Shown piece after piece: positions 8,986 to 16,489 of a DNA stretch of 64,000 bases (within the stretch, counting starts at the first letter, position 1; every line of letters starts with the position of its first letter). Location of the stretch: contig CAZCCV010000003.1 in assembly GCA_964497515.1 (NCBI GenBank), positions 1 to 64,000 on the forward strand, given 5' to 3'. The notes under the pieces are model-generated. The model searched no databases. It had not been told where the DNA came from and saw only the letters and a list, made by a program, of their open reading frames with translations. Source of the stretch: CAZCCV01 sp964497515. GTDB lineage: Bacteria > Armatimonadota > UBA5829 > DTLH01. The position numbers were made by a program, and so were the translations under genes.

Positions 8986-10563
8986 TTAGAAAGTGGTTCC
9001 GAATACAAGGTCAACACGGTTTTCTTCACCGTGGGCAAAACCAAGCCCGAACGTGCCATACGAACCCGCATAAAACAGTCCAACGCCGGCACCAACACGA
9101 GGATGGAACCCGCGGTGTTGATTGAAACTGGTTTCGACGGAAGATGTGAACTGATACTCACTGCCCCAGGCATCTCCGACATCACCGAAGAGCACTCCAG
9201 TGAAAGACTTGCCGATAGGTTGCCGGTATTCCAGCGAACTCAGCATATAGTGCCTTCCCCAGAATCTGCCGGGAGTATAACCACGCAGCGCATAGGCTCC
9301 ACCGAGAAAATACTGCTCGAAGAACGGAAGAGTCCCAGTCGATGTTCCAGCATCAAGCCGCACAGCGAGAACTCTGGGTCGTTTTGGAGTCTTACCCAGC
9401 GTAGATGCATCCGTGTCGTCGAGTGGCGTGAATCTTCGGAAGGTGCCGGTTAGCTTGCTTACAAATCCCGAACCATCGCTTTTCAGGTTTGCGTGCATCG
9501 GTTCCAACCCTGCGCTCCAGACGTGCCCTCTGGTCGGGTAGGCGCTGGAATCCCGCATATCACTGGTAATTGTGCTTGCTATGGCTGCTACTCTGGCATC
9601 GGCAGAAGTGATTGACGATGACATAGCCTCTGTCGGGAAGTTGCCCAGATGGACACTTTCGAACCTCGGTGAGATTGTAAGAGTCTTCCTGTTCAATACC
9701 GAACGAGTTACGGTAGCTCGCCCACCGATTCGCCTCTCGAAATAACTGCCGGATGAAGGCGAGCTCACGAGCGTTTTTCCAAATCGAAAGCTTGCTGTGT
9801 TGAATCCGCTCAAACCAAATGTTGAGGACGGTGATGCCAGGGGATCAAAGAAATCGAAGTCGAAACTCGGGCGTGTATCAACGCTGTTTACGCTTGCCGA
9901 TAGTCTTACTCGTTGCGCACGCCCATTGAAGTTTTCTTCTGTATAGTTTAGTGCTCCAACAAAACCCCCAGCCTTACCGTAGCTTCCACCAAACGACCAA
10001 TAACCAGTCTTTTCGTGTTCGGTTATGTGCCAAATAACCGCAATCTGCCCAGTCGCACCGATGGATTCTACGGTTGCCGACACAGATTCGAATATCCGTA
10101 GTGAGTTCAGTCTGTCAGCATCTCTGTTGAGCGCTGCAAGACTGTATACGTCGCCGCGTTTCAGCGTCAGGGTATTCTCCACAACGGACTCGCGAGTTCG
10201 CTTTAGCCCTTCTATTCTTACTTTACCAACAGCTATCTCAGTTATAGGGAAGGTCAGCACGCCAGTATCCTGTAATCGGGATACAATGTCGCTGCTGTCG
10301 ATTGCTGCGAGGTATCCCCTGTCTTCATACAACCGTAGAATTGCACTTCTGGACTTTTCTATATTGCCGATTGTTGCCAGGACTCCCGATTTCAGCGGGA
10401 TTGCTTCTGCGATATCGTCACTTGATACAACTGTATTACCAACAAACTCAATATCGTTGATAAGCTTGATTACCGTTGCCGGACTTTGTTGTGCATATAG
10501 TGCTCCGGCGACAGTCAATAGCAGGGCTGCTATAACTAATGCTATTTTCAAATCTCTCTCCAT
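8986..10563 (-). CDS. Omp85/BamA-TamA family outer-membrane protein
   Basis: 525 residues. A signal peptide (hydrophobic core 9-22, cleavage near ALYAQ) is followed by two POTRA-like domains (about 32-100 and 103-180) and a beta-barrel (about 185-525). The barrel has the LRGY signature inside GGAYALRGYTPGRFWG and ends in Phe, as expected for a substrate of the barrel-assembly machine. With only two POTRA domains it is shorter than BamA (five) and TamA (three), so it may be an accessory translocon or lipid/protein export pore. ATG 10563 lacks a ribosome-binding site; TTG 10551 has GGAG six bases upstream and may be the true start. This gene is good evidence for a diderm envelope. Confidence 0.88.
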   Translation of the reverse strand: MERDLKIALVIAALLLTVAGALYAQQSPATVIKLINDIEFVGNTVVSSDDIAEAIPLKSGVLATIGNIEKSRSAILRLYEDRGYLAAIDSSDIVSRLQDTGVLTFPITEIAVGKVRIEGLKRTRESVVENTLTLKRGDVYSLAALNRDADRLNSLRIFESVSATVESIGATGQIAVIWHITEHEKTGYWSFGGSYGKAGGFVGALNYTEENFNGRAQRVRLSASVNSVDTRPSFDFDFFDPLASPSSTFGLSGFNTASFRFGKTLVSSPSSGSYFERRIGGRATVTRSVLNRKTLTISPRFESVHLGNFPTEAMSSSITSADARVAAIASTITSDMRDSSAYPTRGHVWSAGLEPMHANLKSDGSGFVSKLTGTFRRFTPLDDTDASTLGKTPKRPRVLAVRLDAGTSTGTLPFFEQYFLGGAYALRGYTPGRFWGRHYMLSSLEYRQPIGKSFTGVLFGDVGDAWGSEYQFTSSVETSFNQHRGFHPRVGAGVGLFYAGSYGTFGLGFAHGEENRVDLVFGTTF

Positions 10564-10707
10564 ACGTCGACGTACTACCGTAGTAAGACGCTGCCAACGG
10601 TGTGCGCTTGTCCAGTTGACGGTATGTTCTCCACAATCATTCGGCTGGCATCACTGGACTGAACGCTGATATAATCCTCGAAATGACGTTGATCGAAAAG
10701 GTGGTAT

Positions 10708-11043
10708 GTGAAAACTGATGTCGTCTTGATTGGCCAGGCACAGGTTGGCTCCGGAGAAGGGGCACTCGGCGGTCTGATTCTCGCTAACTTTCTGAGACTA
10801 CTAGGCGAAAGGGAAGATCGTCCTGAATACATTATTCTGTGGAATGAGGGTGTGAGAATAGCTGCTGAAGGGTCGATTTGGATAGATCATCTTAAGCGGC
10901 TGGAGGAGATGGGAACACGAATTCTTTCGTGCCTCACTTGCATAGAATTTCTGGGTCTTGAGGGCAGTATAGCTGTTGGCAAGATTACTGGTATGCTGGA
11001 GATTCAGGAACTGCTGCTCACAAAGCGGGTGCTTACAATATAG
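10708..11043 (+). CDS. DsrE/YedF-like protein associated with selenium metabolism
   Basis: 111 residues matching the C-terminal DsrE-like domain of the YedF family (sulfurtransferase-like selenium metabolism protein, TIGR03527). Visible signatures are the early glycine-rich GSGEGALGGLILANF, the NEGVRIAAEGS helix start, the ILSCLTCIEFLGL segment with its Cys pair, and the closing ITGMLEIQELL. The N-terminal TusA-like domain of full YedF proteins is absent. The start is GTG 10708 with AAAAGGTGG upstream. Family members usually lie beside selD or selenium-enzyme genes; none is in this window, so it is an orphan here. Function is inferred from family only. Confidence 0.75.
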   Translation: MKTDVVLIGQAQVGSGEGALGGLILANFLRLLGEREDRPEYIILWNEGVRIAAEGSIWIDHLKRLEEMGTRILSCLTCIEFLGLEGSIAVGKITGMLEIQELLLTKRVLTI

Positions 11044-11050
11044 TAGAAAT

Positions 11051-11071
11051 GGACACCTCCGAGAGGTGTCC
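11051..11071. terminator. Short perfect hairpin between convergent genes
   Basis: GGACACCTC and GAGGTGTCC (11051-11059, 11063-11071) with a 3-base loop, between the stops of the YedF-like gene and the lipoprotein gene. No T-run follows on either strand. Confidence 0.5.
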
Positions 11072-11082
11072 CTTAACTGCTG

Positions 11083-11580
11083 TTATACTGGTGGGGGAGG
11101 TGGTTCGTCTATTGGCCCACTATTGTTTGGAGGAGCGGGTGGTTCATCCAGGTCACCATTGCTCCCTGGAAATGGACTGCCCGGCGGAGCATCAAGATCA
11201 TCTGCAAACGTCGTTACTGCTTTGGGTGCTTCTACTGATTGGTCAGCAGGTACAGTCAACTCGAACGACTGAATCCAAGCATCTTTTATGATCTTGACTA
11301 TGTTGTTCCCGGCAGGAACGTTTTCCAGAAGGAACGATCCGTCAATATCTGAGACCGTCCACGCAAAAGACCGTTCAGGAGGCTCTATGGCTCGTCCTCT
11401 CGGAATATAAACTATGGCTCCTGCTACCGGTGTTGTGCCGTCGGGTGCATACACCGTTCCGCTGATGCTTCCGGTGGATGTAACGTGCGATGAGTCACCT
11501 CCTCCGCCACCGCACCCCTGTATCAAGAACGCAGATGCCAGAAACAGCAAAACAATGAGCACATTGCGACAATTGAGCAT
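11083..11580 (-). CDS. Lipoprotein with carboxypeptidase-regulatory-like domain and Pro-rich tail
   Basis: 165 residues. A signal peptide ends in a lipobox-like LIQGC, so Cys23 is the probable lipidated residue, followed by a poly-Gly linker. Residues 38-115 form a carboxypeptidase-regulatory-like beta-sandwich (GSISGTVYAPDGTTPVAGA, then DGSFLLENVPAGNN). The tail from about 130 is Asp/Pro/Gly-rich with DEPPAPPNN- and DEPPPPPV-type repeats, perhaps spanning or binding the wall. ATG 11580 has GGGAGG upstream. It is a single gene. The role is unknown; members of this fold usually mediate adhesion or structure. Confidence 0.8.
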   Translation of the reverse strand: MLNCRNVLIVLLFLASAFLIQGCGGGGGDSSHVTSTGSISGTVYAPDGTTPVAGAIVYIPRGRAIEPPERSFAWTVSDIDGSFLLENVPAGNNIVKIIKDAWIQSFELTVPADQSVEAPKAVTTFADDLDAPPGSPFPGSNGDLDEPPAPPNNSGPIDEPPPPPV

Positions 11581-11756
11581 TACCCCCGACCTCCCCGCAG
11601 ATTCACCATTATAGCACGTATGGAACTATCTCAGTCTACACAATAGATTATTCCACGCCTACCCAGGGATATGCGCATGTAACCAGCCTGCTAAGTTTGC
11701 TAGAATGACTTTGGCTGGTCAGAAGACAGAATACGAAACACGTGTAAAAATTGGTC

Positions 11757-11784
11757 TTGACATACGGTTATTTCGTGATATTAT
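11757..11784 (+). promoter_or_regulatory. Sigma-70-type promoter for the PEP-CTERM gene
   Basis: TTGACA at 11757-11762, a 16-base spacer, TATTAT at 11779-11784. It sits about 80 bases before the ATG at 11864, leaving a leader of roughly 70 bases. Confidence 0.6.
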
Positions 11785-11863
11785 TCTGATTAGAGGCCAT
11801 ATCTGTCCAGCGTAGTACAGCCACAACACAAGGCCCGACAAAAAATAGGGAGGAGAGATAACC

Positions 11864-12547
11864 ATGCGTTTATCATTTGTAGTCTTGGCGCTCGTGCTTG
11901 CGCTGGGAGTAGCCGCAAACGCAGAGCTCGTCTACGATTCTACGACAAGCCCATTCTTTACAGCTAGCGGCGGTATGGCTCGCGGACTTGACGATGGGTT
12001 TTTTGCTGATGGAGTAGGCGGAGTTCTCGTTGACGGTGTCAATTTTGCTTTCTATGTTAGTGGAACAGGGAGAGTAAGCTTTACTGCTCACTTGCTATTC
12101 TACGATACCCTCACTGAAGATGCCACACCGGTGAATAGCGATTACCTCGGAGGGTTCAGCATCAATGTTCAGCAGATCGATGCTGGGAGTATGTATGCTA
12201 CGGGTATGGTCGACCTATCTGGTATGGGTGGGATTTTCTTCCCAGATAACGATTGGGCAGTAGACATTATCTTCACCGAATTGGGATCCAGCACACTGAG
12301 CGACCGCGTTACGATGGTGTTCGCGGCAGGCGACCCGGCTATTGGATACAACATACCGTTCTGCTGGTTTGACGACAATGGCGACGGTCTCTATTCGGAC
12401 ACGGACGAATGGGCCTACTTTGGTTCAGACTATGGTGCTCATTTCTATCTGCAGCTCTCAGGCACCGTTGTCCCAGAGCCCAGCAGTATGCTGGCAATGG
12501 CGGCAGGAGTGTTTGGATTGGCGGGAATGATTCGCCGCAGAAAATAG
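11864..12547 (+). CDS. PEP-CTERM sorting-domain protein
   Basis: 227 residues. A signal peptide (about 1-20, ending VAANA) and a C-terminal PEP-CTERM tail (VPEPSSM, a hydrophobic helix, then RRRK) define the class: exported proteins cleaved and anchored by an exosortase. The body is Gly/Asp-rich and beta-stranded without Cys pairs, with an Asp-rich DDNGDGLYSDTDEW segment that resembles a calcium-binding loop. ATG 11864 has GGGAGGAGAG upstream. It has its own promoter and a strong terminator, so it is monocistronic. The specific function is unknown. Confidence 0.88.
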   Translation: MRLSFVVLALVLALGVAANAELVYDSTTSPFFTASGGMARGLDDGFFADGVGGVLVDGVNFAFYVSGTGRVSFTAHLLFYDTLTEDATPVNSDYLGGFSINVQQIDAGSMYATGMVDLSGMGGIFFPDNDWAVDIIFTELGSSTLSDRVTMVFAAGDPAIGYNIPFCWFDDNGDGLYSDTDEWAYFGSDYGAHFYLQLSGTVVPEPSSMLAMAAGVFGLAGMIRRRK

Positions 12548-12590
12548 TCCGGCAGTCTTAAGATAGTTGTCAAACAGAGTTCTTCTAAGG

Positions 12591-12619
12591 GACCCCCATT
12601 TCTGTTGGGGGTCTTTTTT
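12591..12619 (+). terminator. Rho-independent terminator
   Basis: GACCCCCA / TGGGGGTC stem (12591-12598, 12606-12613), 7-base loop, then six T. This is the most canonical terminator in the window and closes the PEP-CTERM gene. Confidence 0.9.
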
Positions 12620-12739
12620 ACAATTGTGCATTAACTTGACGGTGACAGTCGACATCAAATTGCCTGCTGGCGAGGAATTGTCGCCTCCGATGAATAAGTA
12701 GTGTGTGGCCGATTCACCGGTTGGAGAAAGGACAATGCT

Positions 12740-13672
12740 ATGAGTGATTCATTTCATATATCTGCCGAAGTCAAGTCTGCACTGAATCGTGGCAAACCGG
12801 TTGTGGCTTTGGAGTCCACAGTCATTGCACACGGTTTGCCTGAGGGCAAAGGTATCGAGGCAGCCCGCTCTATGGTTCAACAGATCGAAAAGAACGGTGC
12901 TACAGCCGCGATTATTGCGATTATCGAAGGCGTGGTAAAAGTCGGGTTGACAGATGCCGAGGTTGAACGGTTGGCCAGCGCAAAGGATGTGCAGAAAGTC
13001 TCCACTCGAGATATAGCAAGCACAGTTGTATGGAAAAAGGATGGCGCTACAACCGTTGCAGCTACATCATTCATATCAGCTAGTGCCGGAATACCGGTGA
13101 TGGTGACTGGTGGAATAGGTGGCATCCACCTGTTTGCCTGCGAAAACTGGGACATCTCAGGTGATCTCTGGGAGATGGCTAAGACTCCCTCCCTTATCGT
13201 CTGCTCCGGTGCAAAATCGGTTTTGGATCTGCCAGCAACGCTCGAATGGATGGAGAGTTTCCACATTCCAGTATTCGGGTTTGGTACAGAGCAATTTCCA
13301 GCATTTTACAGCCGCACTTCTGGGCTGACTGTTCCGTGCATCGACGACGAAGCAACAGTATCTGAGATGTATCTTGCGCGTTTGAGCTTAGGGCAGAGGA
13401 GTGCTATGGTTGTGGGAGTTCCCATTCCGGCGGAAGACGAAATCGATGTGAGCCACGAGATTGCACAGGCCGTAGCTGCTGCTCAGAGTGAGGGTATAAC
13501 AGGTTCCTCTCTAACTCCGTGGATTCTCTCACGCGTGCAGGAACTCTCCGACGGAAAAGCTGTCGATGCGAACCTGGCACTGCTTGCAAACAATGCTGCT
13601 GTAGCGGCTCGGATTGCCGCCGAACTCGTTGGCAAGCAAGAGAAACGGATAGGGTTCAACGCAAGCCAATAG
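12740..13672 (+). CDS. psuG: Pseudouridine-5'-phosphate glycosidase
   Basis: 310 residues. Cleaves pseudouridine 5'-phosphate to uracil and ribose 5-phosphate in pseudouridine salvage. The N-terminus has the family hallmark VVALESTVIAHGLP, followed by GGIGG and the SGAKSVLD and FGTEQFPAFY segments. The frame extends upstream to 12701, but ATG 12740 sits at the conserved N-terminus with GAGAAAGGA upstream. It normally pairs with the kinase PsuK, which is not adjacent here. Single gene. Confidence 0.94.
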   Translation: MSDSFHISAEVKSALNRGKPVVALESTVIAHGLPEGKGIEAARSMVQQIEKNGATAAIIAIIEGVVKVGLTDAEVERLASAKDVQKVSTRDIASTVVWKKDGATTVAATSFISASAGIPVMVTGGIGGIHLFACENWDISGDLWEMAKTPSLIVCSGAKSVLDLPATLEWMESFHIPVFGFGTEQFPAFYSRTSGLTVPCIDDEATVSEMYLARLSLGQRSAMVVGVPIPAEDEIDVSHEIAQAVAAAQSEGITGSSLTPWILSRVQELSDGKAVDANLALLANNAAVAARIAAELVGKQEKRIGFNASQ

Positions 13673-13849
13673 AAGTGTGAAAACAGAATAATTCGAATAC
13701 AGTCATTCAAATCGCCTTGTGTTATTCTGCAAAATGAGGCACTTGCTGCTTGCATATCGCACAATTGAATCTTCCTCGTCAGCCTCGTCAAGCCAAAAAT
13801 GAGCGGCGCACGTGCGAAGGCGGGTTGGTTTGCAGGTGAACTTTTGATG

Positions 13850-13858
13850 TGTTATAAT
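13850..13858 (+). promoter_or_regulatory. Extended -10 promoter for efp and downstream genes
   Basis: TGTTATAAT, a TGn extended -10 with a perfect TATAAT at 13853-13858, 79 bases before the efp start. No good -35 is present, as expected for extended -10 promoters. The remainder of 13673-13936 shows no convincing gene. Confidence 0.6.
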
Positions 13859-13936
13859 CGACTCTAATGCCACCGTCATCGGATATGAAGTGCCGATTTG
13901 ACGGATAGTGGCGTCTTTTCTGGGGGTCAGACGACA

Positions 13937-14497
13937 TTGATCGATACCAGCGATTTCAGGAACGGTCTTTCGATTATCTACGATGGAGACCTGTTTACGA
14001 TTGTTGAGTTCCAGCACGTTAAGCCGGGCAAGGGTGGGGCGTTTGTCCGCACCAAACTCAAAAACGTGAAGACCGGGGCGACTATCGAAAAGACGTTCCG
14101 TGCCGGGGAGAAAATGGATCAGGCTGTGCTAGAGCGCAAGCCAATGCAATACATTTACAACCAGGACGGCGATTACTATCTGATGGATCTCGAAAGCTTC
14201 GAGCAGACTCCTGTTCGCGGAGACCTGATCGGCACTCCGGTCAAGTATTTGAAAGAGAATGAACAGGTAACAGTTCTGATACACAACGAAGAAATCATCG
14301 GGGTGGAACTGCCGTTTACTGTTGAGCTCGAAGTCTCAGATACCGATCCTGGTGTCCGTGGTGACACAGCTTCTGGCGGTTCAAAACCAGCTACACTCGA
14401 GACAGGCGCTGTAATTCAGGTTCCATTCTTCATAAACATTGGTGACAAAATCAGAGTGGACACGCGAACCGATGCCTATCTCGAGCGTTCAAAGTAA
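13937..14497 (+). CDS. efp: Translation elongation factor P
   Basis: 186 residues. Binds ribosomes stalled at proline runs and promotes peptide bond formation. The KOW-like N-terminal domain, two OB domains and the C-terminal signature (GDKIRVDTRTDAYLERSK) are all present. The tip loop is VKPGKGGAF with Lys32, the residue that carries beta-lysine or other modifications in several lineages (Arg would imply rhamnosylation). The frame is open to 13898, but family alignment begins at TTG 13937 (M-I-D-T-S-D-F-R), with GGGGG ten bases upstream. No EpmA-like modifying ligase is in the window; a KamA-like protein is at 44241. It leads the accB/accC operon. Confidence 0.95.
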   Translation: MIDTSDFRNGLSIIYDGDLFTIVEFQHVKPGKGGAFVRTKLKNVKTGATIEKTFRAGEKMDQAVLERKPMQYIYNQDGDYYLMDLESFEQTPVRGDLIGTPVKYLKENEQVTVLIHNEEIIGVELPFTVELEVSDTDPGVRGDTASGGSKPATLETGAVIQVPFFINIGDKIRVDTRTDAYLERSK

Positions 14498-14523
14498 GGG
14501 GCTAATGCCCAAGGTGGCGTAAT

Positions 14524-15624
14524 ATGGCACTCAAGCGCCGTGAAGACCGCAGTTCATTCGCAGAGTTCTTCGACGCATTGACCGCTTTTGGTATGGGTGT
14601 CGGTGGCGTTGCATTCGCTATCCTCCTGGGTTACCTGGGCTATCAGTTGGGCTCGAAGACCGGCTTGCAGGGCACGCTGACGGGGATGAATGCCGCCGAA
14701 CAAGCCTCAGCACTTAATGGCATCGCTATTGCGTGCAGGTTGCTTGGGCTGGCGGGTGTCATCGCTGGTCTGAGCGCGCTGCTGCGATTCTACGCCGAGG
14801 AACTGGTTGGTTATCTGCTTAGTTTCCTCGGCGTGCTGTTGTACTTTGGGGCATCGCCGCTTCTTATGGGCTTCGATGCCGGTCAGGCTGGCGTTTCATA
14901 CACTCTGGCGACCAAAATGGTAGCTAGGTATATTCAATTCTCCGGAATGGCGTTTATGGTGCCCGGAGTCTTGATTATACTGCGGGGGCTTTTTGTCAGG
15001 GTTACCAGAAACCTCAGCGATGCTCGAGCAGCAGAGGCCGAGACCGATGGCGACAAGCAGCAACCCCGAATGTACGCCGGATGCTGGCAGACTCCATACT
15101 GCCGGGCGTATGTTCGTAAAACCTGTCCGCGGTTTTTAGAGCACAAGAACTGCTGGCGGGTAAAATCTGGCTGTATGTGTGATAACTCAATAGTCGAAAA
15201 GGCTGTGATTGCACACGGCGGGAGCCGCGAGTATATTAAGGAGCTGAAGTATCGAGTTCCGGGTGCTGCCGGCAGGAATGACGTGCTTACTCCAGCTCAG
15301 AAACGGGCACGTTGTCGAACTTGTGTTATCTACGAATACCATCAGAAACAGAAATATAAAATTGTTACACCGATTGCGGTAGCTGCTGTTGTAGCTGTTA
15401 TACTTTGGTACTCATCTGTCTTTGCGAAGATTACTGTTGGCCTTGTGCATTGGATAGACGGACTGATGTCACGTATATCCTTCTTGCCACAGTCTGCTGC
15501 TCACGCGCAGAATACCGATGTGCCGCAAACTGTGATTGTGGTGTTTATCGTGTGGTTGATAGTCATGGCGGTCAGCTATACGCTCAGGCTGCTGGATTAT
15601 CTTATCTTTAAGCTTCAAATATAG
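14524..15624 (+). CDS. Multi-pass membrane protein with a cysteine-rich cytoplasmic-type insert
   Basis: 366 residues, family not recognised. Hydrophobic helices are visible at about 20-45, 58-82, 86-106 and 133-158, then at about 283-303 and 335-358. Between the two sets lies a soluble region with eight cysteines: six in a 35-residue stretch near 187-221 (GCWQTPYC, KTC, KNC, SGCMC) and a CRTC pair near 260, preceded by another Cys. Such spacing suggests a zinc or iron-sulfur site. It begins 26 bases after efp and ends 18 bases before accB, so it is probably co-transcribed with both. Many residues of the insert are basic and aromatic. The role is unknown. Confidence 0.8.
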   Translation: MALKRREDRSSFAEFFDALTAFGMGVGGVAFAILLGYLGYQLGSKTGLQGTLTGMNAAEQASALNGIAIACRLLGLAGVIAGLSALLRFYAEELVGYLLSFLGVLLYFGASPLLMGFDAGQAGVSYTLATKMVARYIQFSGMAFMVPGVLIILRGLFVRVTRNLSDARAAEAETDGDKQQPRMYAGCWQTPYCRAYVRKTCPRFLEHKNCWRVKSGCMCDNSIVEKAVIAHGGSREYIKELKYRVPGAAGRNDVLTPAQKRARCRTCVIYEYHQKQKYKIVTPIAVAAVVAVILWYSSVFAKITVGLVHWIDGLMSRISFLPQSAAHAQNTDVPQTVIVVFIVWLIVMAVSYTLRLLDYLIFKLQI

Positions 15625-15642
15625 GCATAGGAAGACTGTGTT

Positions 15643-16068
15643 ATGGATATCAAGCGAATCGAAGCGCTGATTAAGGTTGTGAGAGAGTCAGAAGTGGCCG
15701 AGATCGCCATACGAGGCAACGACTCGGCTGTGGTTGTGAGGAAGTCCCCGAAGAATGGCGTGTCTGCCCAACCTAAGAAGGCTACTCAGGCGAAAGCAAA
15801 GCCGAAACAGGCCCCCAAGCCAGAAGTGCCGGCACCAGTGGTTACCGCGCCTATGGTTGGCATATTCCATGTCACCGACGGCACTATTGCCAAAGGAAGC
15901 ATTCTTCCGTATGGACAGGTTGTTGGCGCTATCGAGTCTATGAAGCTGATGAATGACGTTTTATCGACTGTTGAAGGCGAAGTCGATGAGGTTCTTGTAG
16001 AGGACGGAATGCCGGTCGAGTTCGGCCAACCACTCTTCAGACTGAAGCCAGAGCAACGGGAGGCTTAG
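15643..16068 (+). CDS. accB: Biotin carboxyl carrier protein of acetyl-CoA carboxylase
   Basis: 141 residues. Carries biotin between biotin carboxylase and carboxyltransferase in fatty-acid synthesis. The N-terminal helix (DIKRIEALIKVVRES) and the Ala/Pro/Lys-rich linker (about 42-66) are typical. The biotinyl domain has IESMKLMNDV with Lys101 as the attachment site; the family consensus is EAMKMMN, so Ser replaces Ala. It is followed after a single base by the pilin-like gene and then accC. Confidence 0.95.
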   Translation: MDIKRIEALIKVVRESEVAEIAIRGNDSAVVVRKSPKNGVSAQPKKATQAKAKPKQAPKPEVPAPVVTAPMVGIFHVTDGTIAKGSILPYGQVVGAIESMKLMNDVLSTVEGEVDEVLVEDGMPVEFGQPLFRLKPEQREA

Positions 16069-16069
16069 T

Positions 16070-16480
16070 ATGTTCTTAGCGCTTAGAAACGAGCGGGGAA
16101 ACTGGTCGCTGATAGGTCTGCTCGTAGCTGTGGCTATTGGTGTGGGGATTATGGCTTACTTCCTTATGCCTGGTTTGCTTGGCAGTGGCACTGCTACTGG
16201 TAATCAAGCTGGCGAACAGGGGATAGTAGAGACTAAACCAGGGCAGACCGTCGTGGGAGCCTCAATCGACCAGGGAAAAGCGACTCAGTGTATGTCTAAC
16301 CTGCGTCAGATAAGGGAGTGGATAGTATATACCAAAACATCAGGGGATCCACTGCCTCAGACGATCGAAGATATGAAACTTGGAAGTGCGGCCCGCTGCC
16401 CCGTTAGTGGTCAGCTTTATCAATACGACCCCAGTACCGGTGAAGTAAAATGCACTACGCCGGGACACGAAGGGCTGTAG
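16070..16480 (+). CDS. Pilin/pseudopilin-like membrane protein inside the accB-accC operon
   Basis: 136 residues. The N-terminus (GNWSLIGLLVAVAIGVG) resembles the type IV pilin processing site and helix, but the usual Glu at position 5 is Gly. Residues 70-92 contain CMSNLRQI followed by a DPLPQTIEDM-like loop, and the C-terminus has the CP...GQLYQYDPSTGEVKC pattern. Both are typical of small pilin-like proteins of the prepilin N-terminal cleavage family. One helix at about 15-35. ATG 16070 is one base after the accB stop, and accC starts nine bases after its end, so it is translated with the carboxylase subunits. Why it sits there is unclear. Confidence 0.75.
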   Translation: MFLALRNERGNWSLIGLLVAVAIGVGIMAYFLMPGLLGSGTATGNQAGEQGIVETKPGQTVVGASIDQGKATQCMSNLRQIREWIVYTKTSGDPLPQTIEDMKLGSAARCPVSGQLYQYDPSTGEVKCTTPGHEGL

Positions 16481-16489
16481 GAGTTGCCT

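Noticed and set aside
13703..14017. Minus-strand frame before and across the efp start
   Set aside because: Overlaps efp and its promoter; no ribosome-binding site or conserved motif.
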